This document shows positions 6,856 through 13,641 of a DNA stretch of 20,279 nucleotides, piece by piece (the stretch's first letter is position 1; each line of letters begins with the position of its first letter). The notes under the pieces are model-generated. The model was given only the letters and a program-made list of their open reading frames with translations. It had not been told where the DNA came from and did not search any database. Source of the stretch: a virus; IMG/VR virus record IMGVR_UViG_3300043137_000253, positions 1 through 20,279 of that record; one strand, written 5' to 3'. Made by a program: the position numbers and the translations under genes.

Positions 6856-9111
6856 TTACATCATTGGGTTTTCACCAGCAGCCGCAGGACCAGCCTGTGG
6901 TTGAGGTGCTTGACTACCTGTAGGTTTACTTGCATCCATATGCAAGTCACCTTGAATAAAGGATTGTGCAAGTGTTAGGAGTTCTTTAACATCAGGGTGG
7001 GGAGGAGGTTCAACACCTTCTTTAGCCGCTTGAATATAAAGTTTACCCCATTCTTGGTAACTCTTGTCCAAAGCAACCATAAGCTGTTTGGTATTATCCT
7101 GCATAGCATTCTTAGCTTGTACATTAGTGAGATCAAGGGTTGCTTGATTCTGTGCTATAGTAAGCATCTTGATTTGTTCTTCAAGTTGCTTCTGCTTCTC
7201 CATTGCCGCCATTTCAGCTTCTCGAGACTTCTTAGCTTGTTCAATGAAATTAGGATCAGTGTAATCAACAAGGAAGTCAAGTGGATCAAGATCCATAGAC
7301 TCAATTGCCTTACACGCAATAGTTACTGCTGCTTGTGGGTTAACAGCACCACCAGCTCCTGCTTGTTGCAGTGCTGGAATAATCTGTTGACCAACAACAT
7401 TCATCTTCTTCATGATATTGCTGTTACTGTTTTCACCAACATCAACATCAACATAGAGCATCAAGTTACTTGGCAAAGTACCAGGATCAACTGACTTATA
7501 CAAGTCATTCTGATCATAGTAACCAACTTCTTGACCACGGAGTTTATCCCGCATTGTCTTGTAAATACCTTCACATAAACGTTTAAAACCTGTTTCAGCA
7601 AATCTACGAGCCATAAATTGAATACGTACTTGAGCCGCAGACATAGCTCTCTGCATCTTTTCTTCTGAGTTACCAGATACGTATAGCGTGTCGTTGAGAC
7701 CCTGAGCTGCTTTAGACAAACCAGTAGCTTGTTCTTTATGTAGTTGTAACAACTCAAGAACAGGAACTGTACCAGTACTGATAGTGTCTGGTGTCAAAGC
7801 CGCCACAGCATTGTTTGGATTACCGTTTGTGGCAATAATCTGTTTAGGCTTCATGTTCTGTAGAGCACTGAAGTCAACAACATTAGGGTCAGCAAGCTTA
7901 GGTGAGTAGTTAGTAAGATATACGTTCTCAATAAAACCACGCATAACTGCTGTTGAAGCAAGCGTAGTTGGACGAATCATATCTGCAACTGACAAACCAA
8001 AGAATTCGTGAGGTACTTCAAAGGGACAAAGAGTCGCCAATGGAATCATATCACAATCTTCTTCAAGGAGAATAGTTGAGCCAGCAATAATAAAGTGCTT
8101 TAACTCAGCAATACCGTCTCCATCACGGTCTACACGTAACCAACACTCAATAACAGTAAGTTGTCGATTAGCTTCTGACGGGAATAGCTCCCGTGAATTT
8201 CCCCCAAGCCAGTACTCTTCACCAACCAGACGCTTACGAGCAGCTTGCTCTTCGGTGTACTTGGTAGCCCAATCATAGCTACCGTCTCCAATGGCGTCCC
8301 AGTCGATATTCTCTGCTATGTCAGGGAAAAACTTTCTAACTTCAGAACGAGTCATGTCGATCTGAATACCCACAAATGCCGCATCATCAAGTGAGTGCGC
8401 ATCCCGTGTAATACGGAAACATTCTGGGTGTACATTCTTAATCAAGACACGAGTCTTGTTATGTTTCTTTTTAAGGCGAACATCTTTGTATACCATGTTG
8501 TATACAGCATTACCTTGTTCATCGGTACCTAGTTCTTGTTCATACTTAAGGTCACCAATGATTTCTACATTATCTTCAGATAACAAAAGATCTAGATTTT
8601 CTTGGCTGATAGAGTCAAACTCTTCAAACTGATAATCAAAATCTTCAATATATTCCCAACGGACAATACTATTCTTCCACAAAAGAGCAGACTTAACCCA
8701 TGTATTGAGAACTTCCCAACCAGGATTCTGCTTAAAGATTCCATAGTTAACAAGGTCAGAAGCTACTTTAGCTTCATGATACGCCTTAGGGGAATTACCA
8801 GCAGGGATAAACCTTGCAATCTTATTGTTGTTAAACATAAGTTCAGCAAGGATAGCTGTGTATCCTTCAATAGCTTCTACAGTGTCTGATGAGACAATCT
8901 GAGAAGCACCCTGAGGAGTCAGGTGGAACATTGGCATCATGCCGTATTCGTATGTGGCTTTCTGACGTTCACGAGCAAGGTCGGAACTATTCAAGAAGTC
9001 ACCAACAGAGTTCATTACACCCTGTTCGATCATGGCTAGGAGTTCATTGTCTCCTACCGGATCTTTATATCTATCCACAAAGCGGATAATATCTTTTGTC
9101 GAATCACTCAT
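6856..9111 (-). CDS. Portal protein
   Basis: The 751-aa protein starts at ATG 9111 behind AAAGG. It has the length and layout of the large P22-like portals of short-tailed phages. The N-terminal part has the clip/stem-approach region with YEYGMMPMFHL and WKNSIVRWEYIEDFDYQ; a mid segment has VIECWLRVDRDGDGIAELKH; and the core has PFEVPHEFFGLSVADMIRPT followed by STAVMRGFIENVYLTNYSPK and the helical crown segment AMSAAQVRIQFMARRFAETG. Residues about 630-700 are a Gln/Lys-rich coiled coil, and the end is Pro/Gln/Ala-rich. It would form the dodecameric DNA entry ring at one capsid vertex and dock with the large terminase. The gene order terminase, portal, scaffold, capsid supports this. Confidence 0.88.
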   Translation of the reverse strand: MSDSTKDIIRFVDRYKDPVGDNELLAMIEQGVMNSVGDFLNSSDLARERQKATYEYGMMPMFHLTPQGASQIVSSDTVEAIEGYTAILAELMFNNNKIARFIPAGNSPKAYHEAKVASDLVNYGIFKQNPGWEVLNTWVKSALLWKNSIVRWEYIEDFDYQFEEFDSISQENLDLLLSEDNVEIIGDLKYEQELGTDEQGNAVYNMVYKDVRLKKKHNKTRVLIKNVHPECFRITRDAHSLDDAAFVGIQIDMTRSEVRKFFPDIAENIDWDAIGDGSYDWATKYTEEQAARKRLVGEEYWLGGNSRELFPSEANRQLTVIECWLRVDRDGDGIAELKHFIIAGSTILLEEDCDMIPLATLCPFEVPHEFFGLSVADMIRPTTLASTAVMRGFIENVYLTNYSPKLADPNVVDFSALQNMKPKQIIATNGNPNNAVAALTPDTISTGTVPVLELLQLHKEQATGLSKAAQGLNDTLYVSGNSEEKMQRAMSAAQVRIQFMARRFAETGFKRLCEGIYKTMRDKLRGQEVGYYDQNDLYKSVDPGTLPSNLMLYVDVDVGENSNSNIMKKMNVVGQQIIPALQQAGAGGAVNPQAAVTIACKAIESMDLDPLDFLVDYTDPNFIEQAKKSREAEMAAMEKQKQLEEQIKMLTIAQNQATLDLTNVQAKNAMQDNTKQLMVALDKSYQEWGKLYIQAAKEGVEPPPHPDVKELLTLAQSFIQGDLHMDASKPTGSQAPQPQAGPAAAGENPMM

Positions 9112-9148
9112 TGTAAACCTTTCTTGGTTTCAATCTATCAATCAATCA

Positions 9149-9164
9149 AAGCCTACAATGGCTT
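9149..9164 (-). terminator. Weak hairpin between the 248-aa gene and the portal gene
   Basis: AAGCC (9149-9153) and GGCTT (9160-9164) form a five-pair stem with a six-base loop. The T-rich tract lies on the plus-strand side, while leftward the hairpin is followed by GATT repeats, so termination of the leftward transcript is doubtful. Confidence 0.3.
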
Positions 9165-9172
9165 AATATATT

Positions 9173-9919
9173 TTAGGTGGCGGCTACTGTTACAATAACG
9201 TATTCATACACCATGTAGTCTGTAGCTACTGCCAACTGACCTGTAAAAGTAAGAATTACATCAGAACTTGTATCTTCTGAAGCATATACTGCTGCGGTAG
9301 CGGAAGCACCATGGCCAAGAGCAGTCAATGGGGTACCAAGCTGTCGTGTTAATTTACCACGGTTAGTCAAATCTTTATCAATGTTAGTGCAAAGACTTGT
9401 TGTAATTGCTGAATTATGAATCGTTGTAGATCCAAAAACAACCTTAGGTGTTTTAGCATTAGCGTTACTTGGAGTTGAAATCAAAAGTTTAATAACAACT
9501 TGTCCAGTAGGACCTATCAAATTAGCTGGGATTGTTTCCCGCATCAAAGTCAAGTCAGATGCAGTTGTTTGTGTATAAGCACTATTAGAGCCTACTGCAT
9601 TAACATGAAGTACATTTGCTGGGTCATATGGAGCAAAATCATAATTTGCTGGATTAGCATAAATAGCAAACACTTGTCCTACAGTAGTAGAACTAAACTC
9701 AGCATAATACAAACCTGCTGCACCACCTACTACCGCACCTGCGGGTAGCCATACCCATGCATCACTGTATACTGTAGGCAAAGCAGTAGATAAAGTAATT
9801 GTACCGTTAGTTGCTACTGTACCGTTAGATGGAATAATAACTGGAACACCAGCTCCCATAATACTAACTTCTGACACCGCTGTACTAACAAAAGTACTGC
9901 CTAATTTTAATTGACCCAT
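9173..9919 (-). CDS. Beta-rich putative virion protein, 248 aa
   Basis: The start at ATG 9919 (MGQLKLGSTFVSTAVSEVS) is fixed by AAGGAGAA seven bases upstream; the open frame extends to 10009, but that extension covers the non-coding hairpin region and looks non-protein. The protein is rich in Thr, Val, Ala, Gly and Asn, poor in charge and lacks a signal peptide, as many beta-sandwich virion proteins are. Recognisable patches are IPSNGTVATNGTITLSTALP and a C-terminal DVILTFTGQLAVATDYMVYEY. It lies between the portal and terminase genes. Candidate roles are a head decoration protein, head fiber or base of a spike. I do not recognise the family. Confidence 0.78.
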   Translation of the reverse strand: MGQLKLGSTFVSTAVSEVSIMGAGVPVIIPSNGTVATNGTITLSTALPTVYSDAWVWLPAGAVVGGAAGLYYAEFSSTTVGQVFAIYANPANYDFAPYDPANVLHVNAVGSNSAYTQTTASDLTLMRETIPANLIGPTGQVVIKLLISTPSNANAKTPKVVFGSTTIHNSAITTSLCTNIDKDLTNRGKLTRQLGTPLTALGHGASATAAVYASEDTSSDVILTFTGQLAVATDYMVYEYVIVTVAAT

Positions 9920-9928
9920 ATAAATTCT

Positions 9929-9959
9929 CCTTATGATTGTCCTTATGATCGTCATAAGG
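9929..9959 (-). promoter_or_regulatory. Candidate SD-masking RNA switch upstream of the 248-aa gene
   Basis: On the leftward RNA, CCTTATGA (9959-9952) can pair perfectly with TCATAAGG at 9948-9941 (loop of three) or with a second identical TCATAAGG at 9936-9929. The second copy contains the AAGG of the Shine-Dalgarno sequence of the 248-aa gene. The two pairings exclude each other: the first leaves the SD free, the second hides it. The pairing is directly visible; its regulatory use is inferred. Confidence 0.45.
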
Positions 9960-10041
9960 GTATGTGTATGTGCTACTAATTCTTTAATCACCCTGCTAGT
10001 AGCCAACAAAGTAGAAGTAAACTTCTCTTAGGACACAAGGA

Positions 10042-10188
10042 CTAACTCTTTCGGGGATTAAAATCTTTAAGAATTTTATCACCGATTTTTTCCTGTGGAT
10101 TCAAGAGACGACCACCTTGTTGAGGTTTAATCAAACTCTTGAATTGTTCTTTTTCTTTACCTGTCAGAGGTACATTCATTTGTGCCAT
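10042..10188 (-). CDS. Small basic hypothetical protein, 48 aa
   Basis: ATG 10188 lies three bases past the stop of the preceding gene (10192-10194), with GGTGA just upstream serving as a ribosome-binding site. The protein starts MAQMNVPLTGKEKEQFKSL, continues with a Gln/Gly/Arg stretch (KPQQGGRLLNPQEK) and ends KDFNPRKS. It is Lys-rich and probably partly helical. Tight coupling to two other small basic genes just after the terminase argues that it is real. I do not recognise a family. Confidence 0.68.
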   Translation of the reverse strand: MAQMNVPLTGKEKEQFKSLIKPQQGGRLLNPQEKIGDKILKDFNPRKS

Positions 10189-10191
10189 ATA

Positions 10192-10452
10192 TCACCATTT
10201 AACTTTATTAGCCCAATATGCCGCAGACAGTGGTCCCTTAGCAATATTGGATGCATGACGAGCTTTAAAAGCTTCATTACGCTTTGAACCATCGGGACTA
10301 CCCTGTGTACCTTGTTGACCAAAACGAATCGTCTTAATTGTGTCATTACTCTTGGCAACAACAATATGACTCTTTTTAGGGTGACTAGGTGTACGCTTAG
10401 GCTTATTAAAGCCAGATACACCAGCTCTTTCTAGACGTGGATCTTTTGCCAT
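10192..10452 (-). CDS. Conserved small phage protein (DUF6321-like), 86 aa
   Basis: The start at ATG 10452 (MAKDPRLERAGVSGFNKPKR) follows AAGGGAA; the frame is open upstream to 10524, but that part overlaps the 51-aa gene. The sequence has the pattern I recall for a small family found in many marine and freshwater phages: RAGVSGxNKPKRTPxHPxKSH, VVAKxxDxIKTIRFGQQG and a C-terminal SFKARHxxNIAKGxxSAAYWANKVKW-like end (here EAFKARHASNIAKGPLSAAY then WANKVKW). It is strongly basic and has no membrane segment. The function is unknown to me. A role in DNA packaging or as a minor head protein would fit its place after the terminase, but that is inference. Confidence 0.8.
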   Translation of the reverse strand: MAKDPRLERAGVSGFNKPKRTPSHPKKSHIVVAKSNDTIKTIRFGQQGTQGSPDGSKRNEAFKARHASNIAKGPLSAAYWANKVKW

Positions 10453-10453
10453 T

Positions 10454-10609
10454 CTATTTTCCCTTCTTAGCAGTCTTAGCAGACTCTTTAAAACTCTTAT
10501 CTGTTGGAGCACCTTTGCTACCAACTTTACGCATTTTCTCTCCGGAACCCTCGGCTATACGTTTTCGTTTAGCATGGATGTTGTCATACAATCCTTGTTT
10601 AGTTGCCAT
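10454..10609 (-). CDS. Conserved small basic phage protein, 51 aa
   Basis: ATG 10609 follows ATAGGGAATTAAT, directly after the terminase stop at 10619-10621. The sequence begins MATKQGLYDNIHAKRKRIAE and continues GSGEKMRKVGSKGAPTDKSF, ending in a Lys-rich tail. The pattern GLYxNIxAKRxRIAxGSGEKMRKxGxKGAPT is one I recall from many tailed phages as a short conserved protein of unknown function. The stop codon is one base from the ATG of the DUF6321-like gene, so the two are probably translated together. About a third of its residues are Lys or Arg, so nucleic acid binding is plausible but unproven. Confidence 0.78.
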   Translation of the reverse strand: MATKQGLYDNIHAKRKRIAEGSGEKMRKVGSKGAPTDKSFKESAKTAKKGK

Positions 10610-10618
10610 ATTAATTCC

Positions 10619-12259
10619 CTATAACCAAGTGGTTTCTATTTGTTGATAGTTACCCATCTTCTGTGAGAAAGGTACTGTTGTGTTTGTTAGCCTATCCCCG
10701 TGAGTCCTGATAACCTCAAGGGCAATAGCAAGGGCAATAACCGTATCATCATTCTGACCTAGAATAGCGTTAGTCTTGCCTGTATCGTCTGCTACATAGT
10801 TCATCAGTTCACCGATAATAACTCTGGACGGAATCCAGATATCTTCCTGTTCAATAGCATTCTTCAAGAATCCAATAATAGCTGGTTTAGAGGCTGAAGT
10901 AGTTCTCCAACCAATTCTGCTACCTTCTTCTTTGGATACATTCGCCATCTTAGTCTGATAGTACATATTCAGGTAACCCATCTGTGTTAACCTGTTTAGT
11001 GTAGCAATACCCATACTGTTAGACTCTACAGCTAACAAAGCATTATTGTAGTACCTACCTAAATAAAATAGTAAATCGCCAAACTGACTAGGATCAATCG
11101 TATTATTTCTATAAACTGCGCAAACTTCTCTTCGTGCATTAATGACCACGGCTGTAGAATAATCCTTCCCAACACCCAGGCTAACGTCAGCACCAATAGC
11201 AAAAGCATCTTCAAAAGTAGGATACTTAAATATTTCAATCGATCCATCTCTTAAATCCTCCATCATAGAGGACTCAAAGTTAAATTCTCTCTTCGCTAAT
11301 ATTGGTTGTGGTACCAGCTTACTCAGCTTTTCAATGTTAAATACATTAGAGCCTGATACAATAAACGCTTCCTCAGGTGTTGCAGGATACTCTTGACGGA
11401 ACTTATCCTCACCACCCTCCGCAATCTTTAACCTTCTCCAGTATAACTGGTCATCAGTTAGATTGTACCTTGTAACTAATACTTCTTCTTCTGTTGTTCT
11501 TTCAAAACCTTCAGGAGCTTTCCTCTGATACTCTGTCATCAAGTACCACGGAACAAAGATAGCTATATAATCATTCTCACCCTTTACAGCTCCTTGCCAT
11601 AACCTGTGAAATGAATTACCTACTCCATTCGCTGTACTCTCAAGAATAACTTCGGTACCTTCCGCTTGAGAAATACCTTGGAATAAACCAGCCAAGATTT
11701 TTTCATCATGATTCCAGAAGGCTACCTCAGACAAGTGAGCAATAGTAGGAGTCGTTCCCCTACCCGCCTCAGGTGCACCAGCCGTGTATAGCCTGTACCC
11801 TGAATCATTATGCTCAAACATAATCTCTTTTGCATTAGACTTCTTTAACACTGGTCTGAAGGTATCAGACATGTTATAGATCGTATTTCTAGACATACCA
11901 AACAATGCATCACTGGTAGCGGCATCATGAGCCATAACTACTGACTTGTTGTAAGCATTAAAGTAACTCTTCCAGAATACTCGTCCTGTTGTGTATGTAC
12001 TTAAACCCATTTGTCGAGCTTTAAGAATAATAGCTCTGACTCTCCCTGTCTCCTTGAGTTGTTTCTCAAGAGCTTCATTCACAATCTTTTGAGCTTCATT
12101 AAACTCAAAGAATTGGAATCCCTTGGAGGAGTCCTTGGGTAAGATTTTAATTTGTTCTTTGGCGAATAATTCAAAGTCGCCTTTATAAGCAGAAAGTTTC
12201 TCCCGCTTTTTTAATTCCCTCAGAGCCTCTAGCTTATCAGAATTGTTTTGTTGTTTCAT
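10619..12259 (-). CDS. Terminase large subunit (TerL)
   Basis: The 546-aa protein carries the packaging ATPase and nuclease signatures. The Walker A variant ARQMGLST is at residues 81-88, the Walker B-like segment AHLSEVAFW at about 174-182, and the coupling motif STANG at 208-212. The C-terminal RNase H-like nuclease starts with AIGADVSLGVGKDYST (Asp at about 358) and continues with LAVESNSMGIA (Glu at about 412); the third acid is probably among NAILGQNDDTVIALA near the end. The length is usual for the family. The protein would cut concatemeric DNA and pump it through the portal. It is the first gene of the leftward late operon, with a promoter-like site about 25 bases upstream of its ATG and AGGT as ribosome-binding site. 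Confidence 0.95.
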   Translation of the reverse strand: MKQQNNSDKLEALRELKKREKLSAYKGDFELFAKEQIKILPKDSSKGFQFFEFNEAQKIVNEALEKQLKETGRVRAIILKARQMGLSTYTTGRVFWKSYFNAYNKSVVMAHDAATSDALFGMSRNTIYNMSDTFRPVLKKSNAKEIMFEHNDSGYRLYTAGAPEAGRGTTPTIAHLSEVAFWNHDEKILAGLFQGISQAEGTEVILESTANGVGNSFHRLWQGAVKGENDYIAIFVPWYLMTEYQRKAPEGFERTTEEEVLVTRYNLTDDQLYWRRLKIAEGGEDKFRQEYPATPEEAFIVSGSNVFNIEKLSKLVPQPILAKREFNFESSMMEDLRDGSIEIFKYPTFEDAFAIGADVSLGVGKDYSTAVVINARREVCAVYRNNTIDPSQFGDLLFYLGRYYNNALLAVESNSMGIATLNRLTQMGYLNMYYQTKMANVSKEEGSRIGWRTTSASKPAIIGFLKNAIEQEDIWIPSRVIIGELMNYVADDTGKTNAILGQNDDTVIALAIALEVIRTHGDRLTNTTVPFSQKMGNYQQIETTWL

Positions 12260-12604
12260 ATAACCTATGTAATAAAAAGTTTTCTCTATTATGTACCGGC
12301 TAACTAAGGAGCAGTGTCTGCGACCCTGTGTTGATTTATTTATAAAAATAATTCCAATAATTTTAGAAATGTAATCTTTTGTATACTTTTTTTCGGGTAC
12401 CCCTGCTTTTTATTGGGGGTGTTGTGTGGGAATGTCTTTGGAGAATTGTCGTGGGTAGAAGTCTTTGTGTGTGTTTAAAAGAATCCAGTGTTGGTTTGGC
12501 GTACCCTCTGTGGGTTTCCCTGCCCCCCTTGTTTTCCTTGCCGTGTCGGTGCGTGGCGCTGCCCGTCTCGGCTTTCCTTGTCCTGCGCTCTTTGGAGGTG
12601 TTCC
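12260..12604. other. Divergent intergenic region between late and early modules
   Basis: This stretch holds the leftward site A, an AT-rich part (12330-12390, with a weak TATACT at 12382 and no good -35) and, from about 12400, a G/T/C-rich part that passes into the adenine-depleted tract. No convincing gene was found here. It is where rightward early transcription should start, but I cannot name a promoter. A replication origin or packaging site could also lie here; nothing in the sequence decides that. Confidence 0.5.
12281..12308 (-). promoter_or_regulatory. Putative phage promoter for the late operon (site A)
   Basis: Read leftward the site is GTTAGCCGGTACATAATA followed by GAGAAA. It shares the core TAGYCGGWWCMTAATA with three other sites in the window (16232, 16653, 17245). 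It ends about 25 bases before the terminase ATG, where a transcript would be expected to start. The layout (about 18 bases ending AATAG, then purines) resembles SP6/T7-class promoters. The repeat is seen; the promoter function is inferred. Confidence 0.55.
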
Positions 12605-13192
12605 GTGGTTTCTTCTCTTTCTTCTTGGGTCTCTTCTCTTCCCGTCCTTGGCTCTGTGGCTCCGGCTGCTCGCCCGTCTCTTGCCGCTTCCGTTCCTCGT
12701 GGTTCTGTCTCTGCTCCCGTGTCTGTTGTTGCGGTTGCTTTGTCTGGTGCTGACGCTGTGTCTGTTGTTTGCTCTGACGGTCGTGTTCGTGTCTGCCGTG
12801 TCCCGTACGCTGTTCGTGCCCTTGGTCGTCCTGTGTCTCGTGACGCTGTGTTTGCTCGTTTGTCTGCTCGTGTTGGTGGCACTCCTGTTCGCTTTGTTGC
12901 CGCTTTTGGCTACTCTGCTGACTCTTGGTTCGTTGCTGTTGAAGCCGCTTGAGGGCTTTCTCGGTTGGCTCCTTTGTCGGGGTCTTCCGAGAGCGTCTTG
13001 CTCTACCTGCTCCTCGGGGTTTCTGGGGTTGGAGTTGTAATGTCTTCTTCTCTTGGCGCTTTGTTGCGTGCTAAATTGGAGGAGTCTGCTTTTGCTCCTC
13101 GTGTTCCTTTTGTTCGGGATGCGTCTGCTGTTGTGCCTGTTTGGTATGATGGTAGTACGTATTATCGGCTTGAGGCTGGGGAGCGTGGTATG
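12504..13192 (+). other. Adenine-depleted tract spanning two genes and their leader
   Basis: From 12504 to 12752 (249 bases) there is one adenine, at 12596, inside the SD sequence GGAGG. In the 12605 gene up to 12940 the only adenines are at 12753, 12777, 12807, 12843, 12881, 12912 and 12921, all in Asp, Tyr or Thr codons that require A. In the next gene 50 of the first 51 codons lack A at the third position; after 13192, 13 of the remaining 56 end in A. The boundary falls inside a gene, so this is a property of the nucleic acid, not of one protein. Confidence 0.9.
12605..12952 (+). CDS. Hypothetical early protein, A-depleted paralog of the 14494 gene
   Basis: A GTG start at 12605 follows GGAGG (12594-12598) by six bases and gives 115 aa. 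The C-terminal half aligns with the protein at 14494-14778: SRD...SARVGGTPVRF against SRN...IARGLVGKQVRF, and GYSADSWFVAVEA against GWSSDTWFNEIVEA, with about 11 identities in the last 20 positions. That homology and the fact that adenines occur only where Asp, Tyr or Thr codons need them show that this frame is translated. The N-terminal 40 residues are Ser/Ala/Pro/Val-rich and uncertain. The frame is open further upstream to 12488, and a start there is possible but lacks an SD site. The function is unknown; it is the first rightward gene after the divergent junction. Confidence 0.75.
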   Translation: MVSSLSSWVSSLPVLGSVAPAARPSLAASVPRGSVSAPVSVVAVALSGADAVSVVCSDGRVRVCRVPYAVRALGRPVSRDAVFARLSARVGGTPVRFVAAFGYSADSWFVAVEAA

Positions 13193-13363
13193 GAATACTG
13201 GACTGAAGACCAGTGGGACAACTACGAAGCAGATCAGCGTGAGGATTCTATCTGTAATGATATGAATGCTTGCGATGAAGCATTTGACGATGGTGCATAT
13301 GAACGTATGCAACAAAAACGTGAGCAGCGTTATTTAGAGAACGATGCTAACTGGGTCAAATAA
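13040..13363 (+). CDS. Hypothetical early protein, 107 aa
   Basis: The start at ATG 13040 follows GGAG by five bases; the frame is open upstream to a TTG at 12965 but without a ribosome-binding site. The first 51 codons almost never use A at the third position, as in the preceding gene, and then use becomes ordinary. The N-terminus is SSSLGALLRAKLEESAFAPR. A PVWYDGSTYYRLEAGERG segment and a W/E/D-rich part (EYWTEDQWDNYEADQREDS) follow, then a charged helical end (EQRYLENDANWVK). It is acidic overall and has no membrane segment. The family is unknown. It may be an early host-interaction protein by position, without direct support. Confidence 0.78.
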   Translation: MSSSLGALLRAKLEESAFAPRVPFVRDASAVVPVWYDGSTYYRLEAGERGMEYWTEDQWDNYEADQREDSICNDMNACDEAFDDGAYERMQQKREQRYLENDANWVK

Positions 13364-13373
13364 GGCTTTGTCT

Positions 13374-13433
13374 ATTGGGTGTAACAACCCAATGGAGAAC
13401 GTCTTTCGTTCGTCCGTGCCTGTCGGTTACAGG
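13374..13433 (+). promoter_or_regulatory. Three consecutive hairpins between early genes
   Basis: ATTGGGT/ACCCAAT (13374-13393, six-base loop), GAACG/CGTTC (13397-13411, loop TCTTT) and CCTGT/ACAGG (13419-13433, loop CGGTT) follow each other with 3-7 base gaps. There is no T-run, so this is not a standard terminator. A processing site, stabilising leader or regulatory RNA for the next gene are options. Confidence 0.45.
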
Positions 13434-13457
13434 TTGTCATAGCTCAAGGAGATTAAT

Positions 13458-13640
13458 ATGACTAAGTTAATGCACGTTGTTTACATTCTGTTGTGGTCGC
13501 AACTAATGGTGTTCTGTGTCGATAAGATACAGTTTGAGGCAATGTATGGTTGGTTCCATGTCATTGGTCTGATCGCTGCAAGCATCTGTGCTGGTGTACA
13601 GATTGCTATCCTGTTAATCGAAATCAACGAAGGAGAATGA
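13458..13640 (+). CDS. Small two-helix membrane protein, 60 aa
   Basis: ATG 13458 follows AAGGAGATTAAT, a strong ribosome-binding site. Hydrophobic segments at about residues 4-21 (LMHVVYILLWSQLMVFCV) and 32-54 (WFHVIGLIAASICAGVQIAI and following) suggest an inner-membrane hairpin protein with a short acidic tail (EINEGE). The stop overlaps the SD region of the next gene, so the two are coupled. Size and topology would allow a holin or an early membrane-acting host-control or exclusion protein. Its place in the early cluster, away from any lysin, makes a holin less likely. No family recognised. Confidence 0.78.
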   Translation: MTKLMHVVYILLWSQLMVFCVDKIQFEAMYGWFHVIGLIAASICAGVQIAILLIEINEGE

Positions 13641-13641
13641 A

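Noticed and set aside
9920-10009. N-terminal extension of the 248-aa gene up to 10009
   Set aside because: The extension would translate a hairpin region, has no ribosome-binding site, and a strong AAGGAGAA precedes ATG 9919.
12379-12753. A further plus-strand open frame across the junction
   Set aside because: Cys/Trp/Leu-rich composition artefact of the A-poor tract, with no ribosome-binding site and no similarity to neighbours.
12465-13040. A 191-codon Leu/Val/Phe-rich open frame on the plus strand, looking like a membrane protein
   Set aside because: Reading the A-poor, T-rich tract in the frame that puts T in second position gives Leu/Val/Phe automatically. The paralogous frame from 12605 explains the placement of every A; this one does not.
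12504-13192. Diversity-generating retroelement variable region as the cause of A depletion
   Set aside because: No template repeat, reverse transcriptase or matching second copy is seen in the window. Variable regions show changed As, not an absence of A over hundreds of bases and two genes.
12410-13315. A 301-codon open frame on the minus strand
   Set aside because: The minus strand is almost free of T here, and all stop codons start with T, so a long open frame arises without coding. The product is Arg/Thr/Asn low-complexity, and the plus-strand genes have SD sites and a paralog.
13378-13403. A fifth promoter-like site (AACCCAATGGAGAAC)
   Set aside because: Only the right half resembles the consensus; the TAGYCGG half is missing and the sequence is explained by the hairpin ATTGGGT/ACCCAAT.
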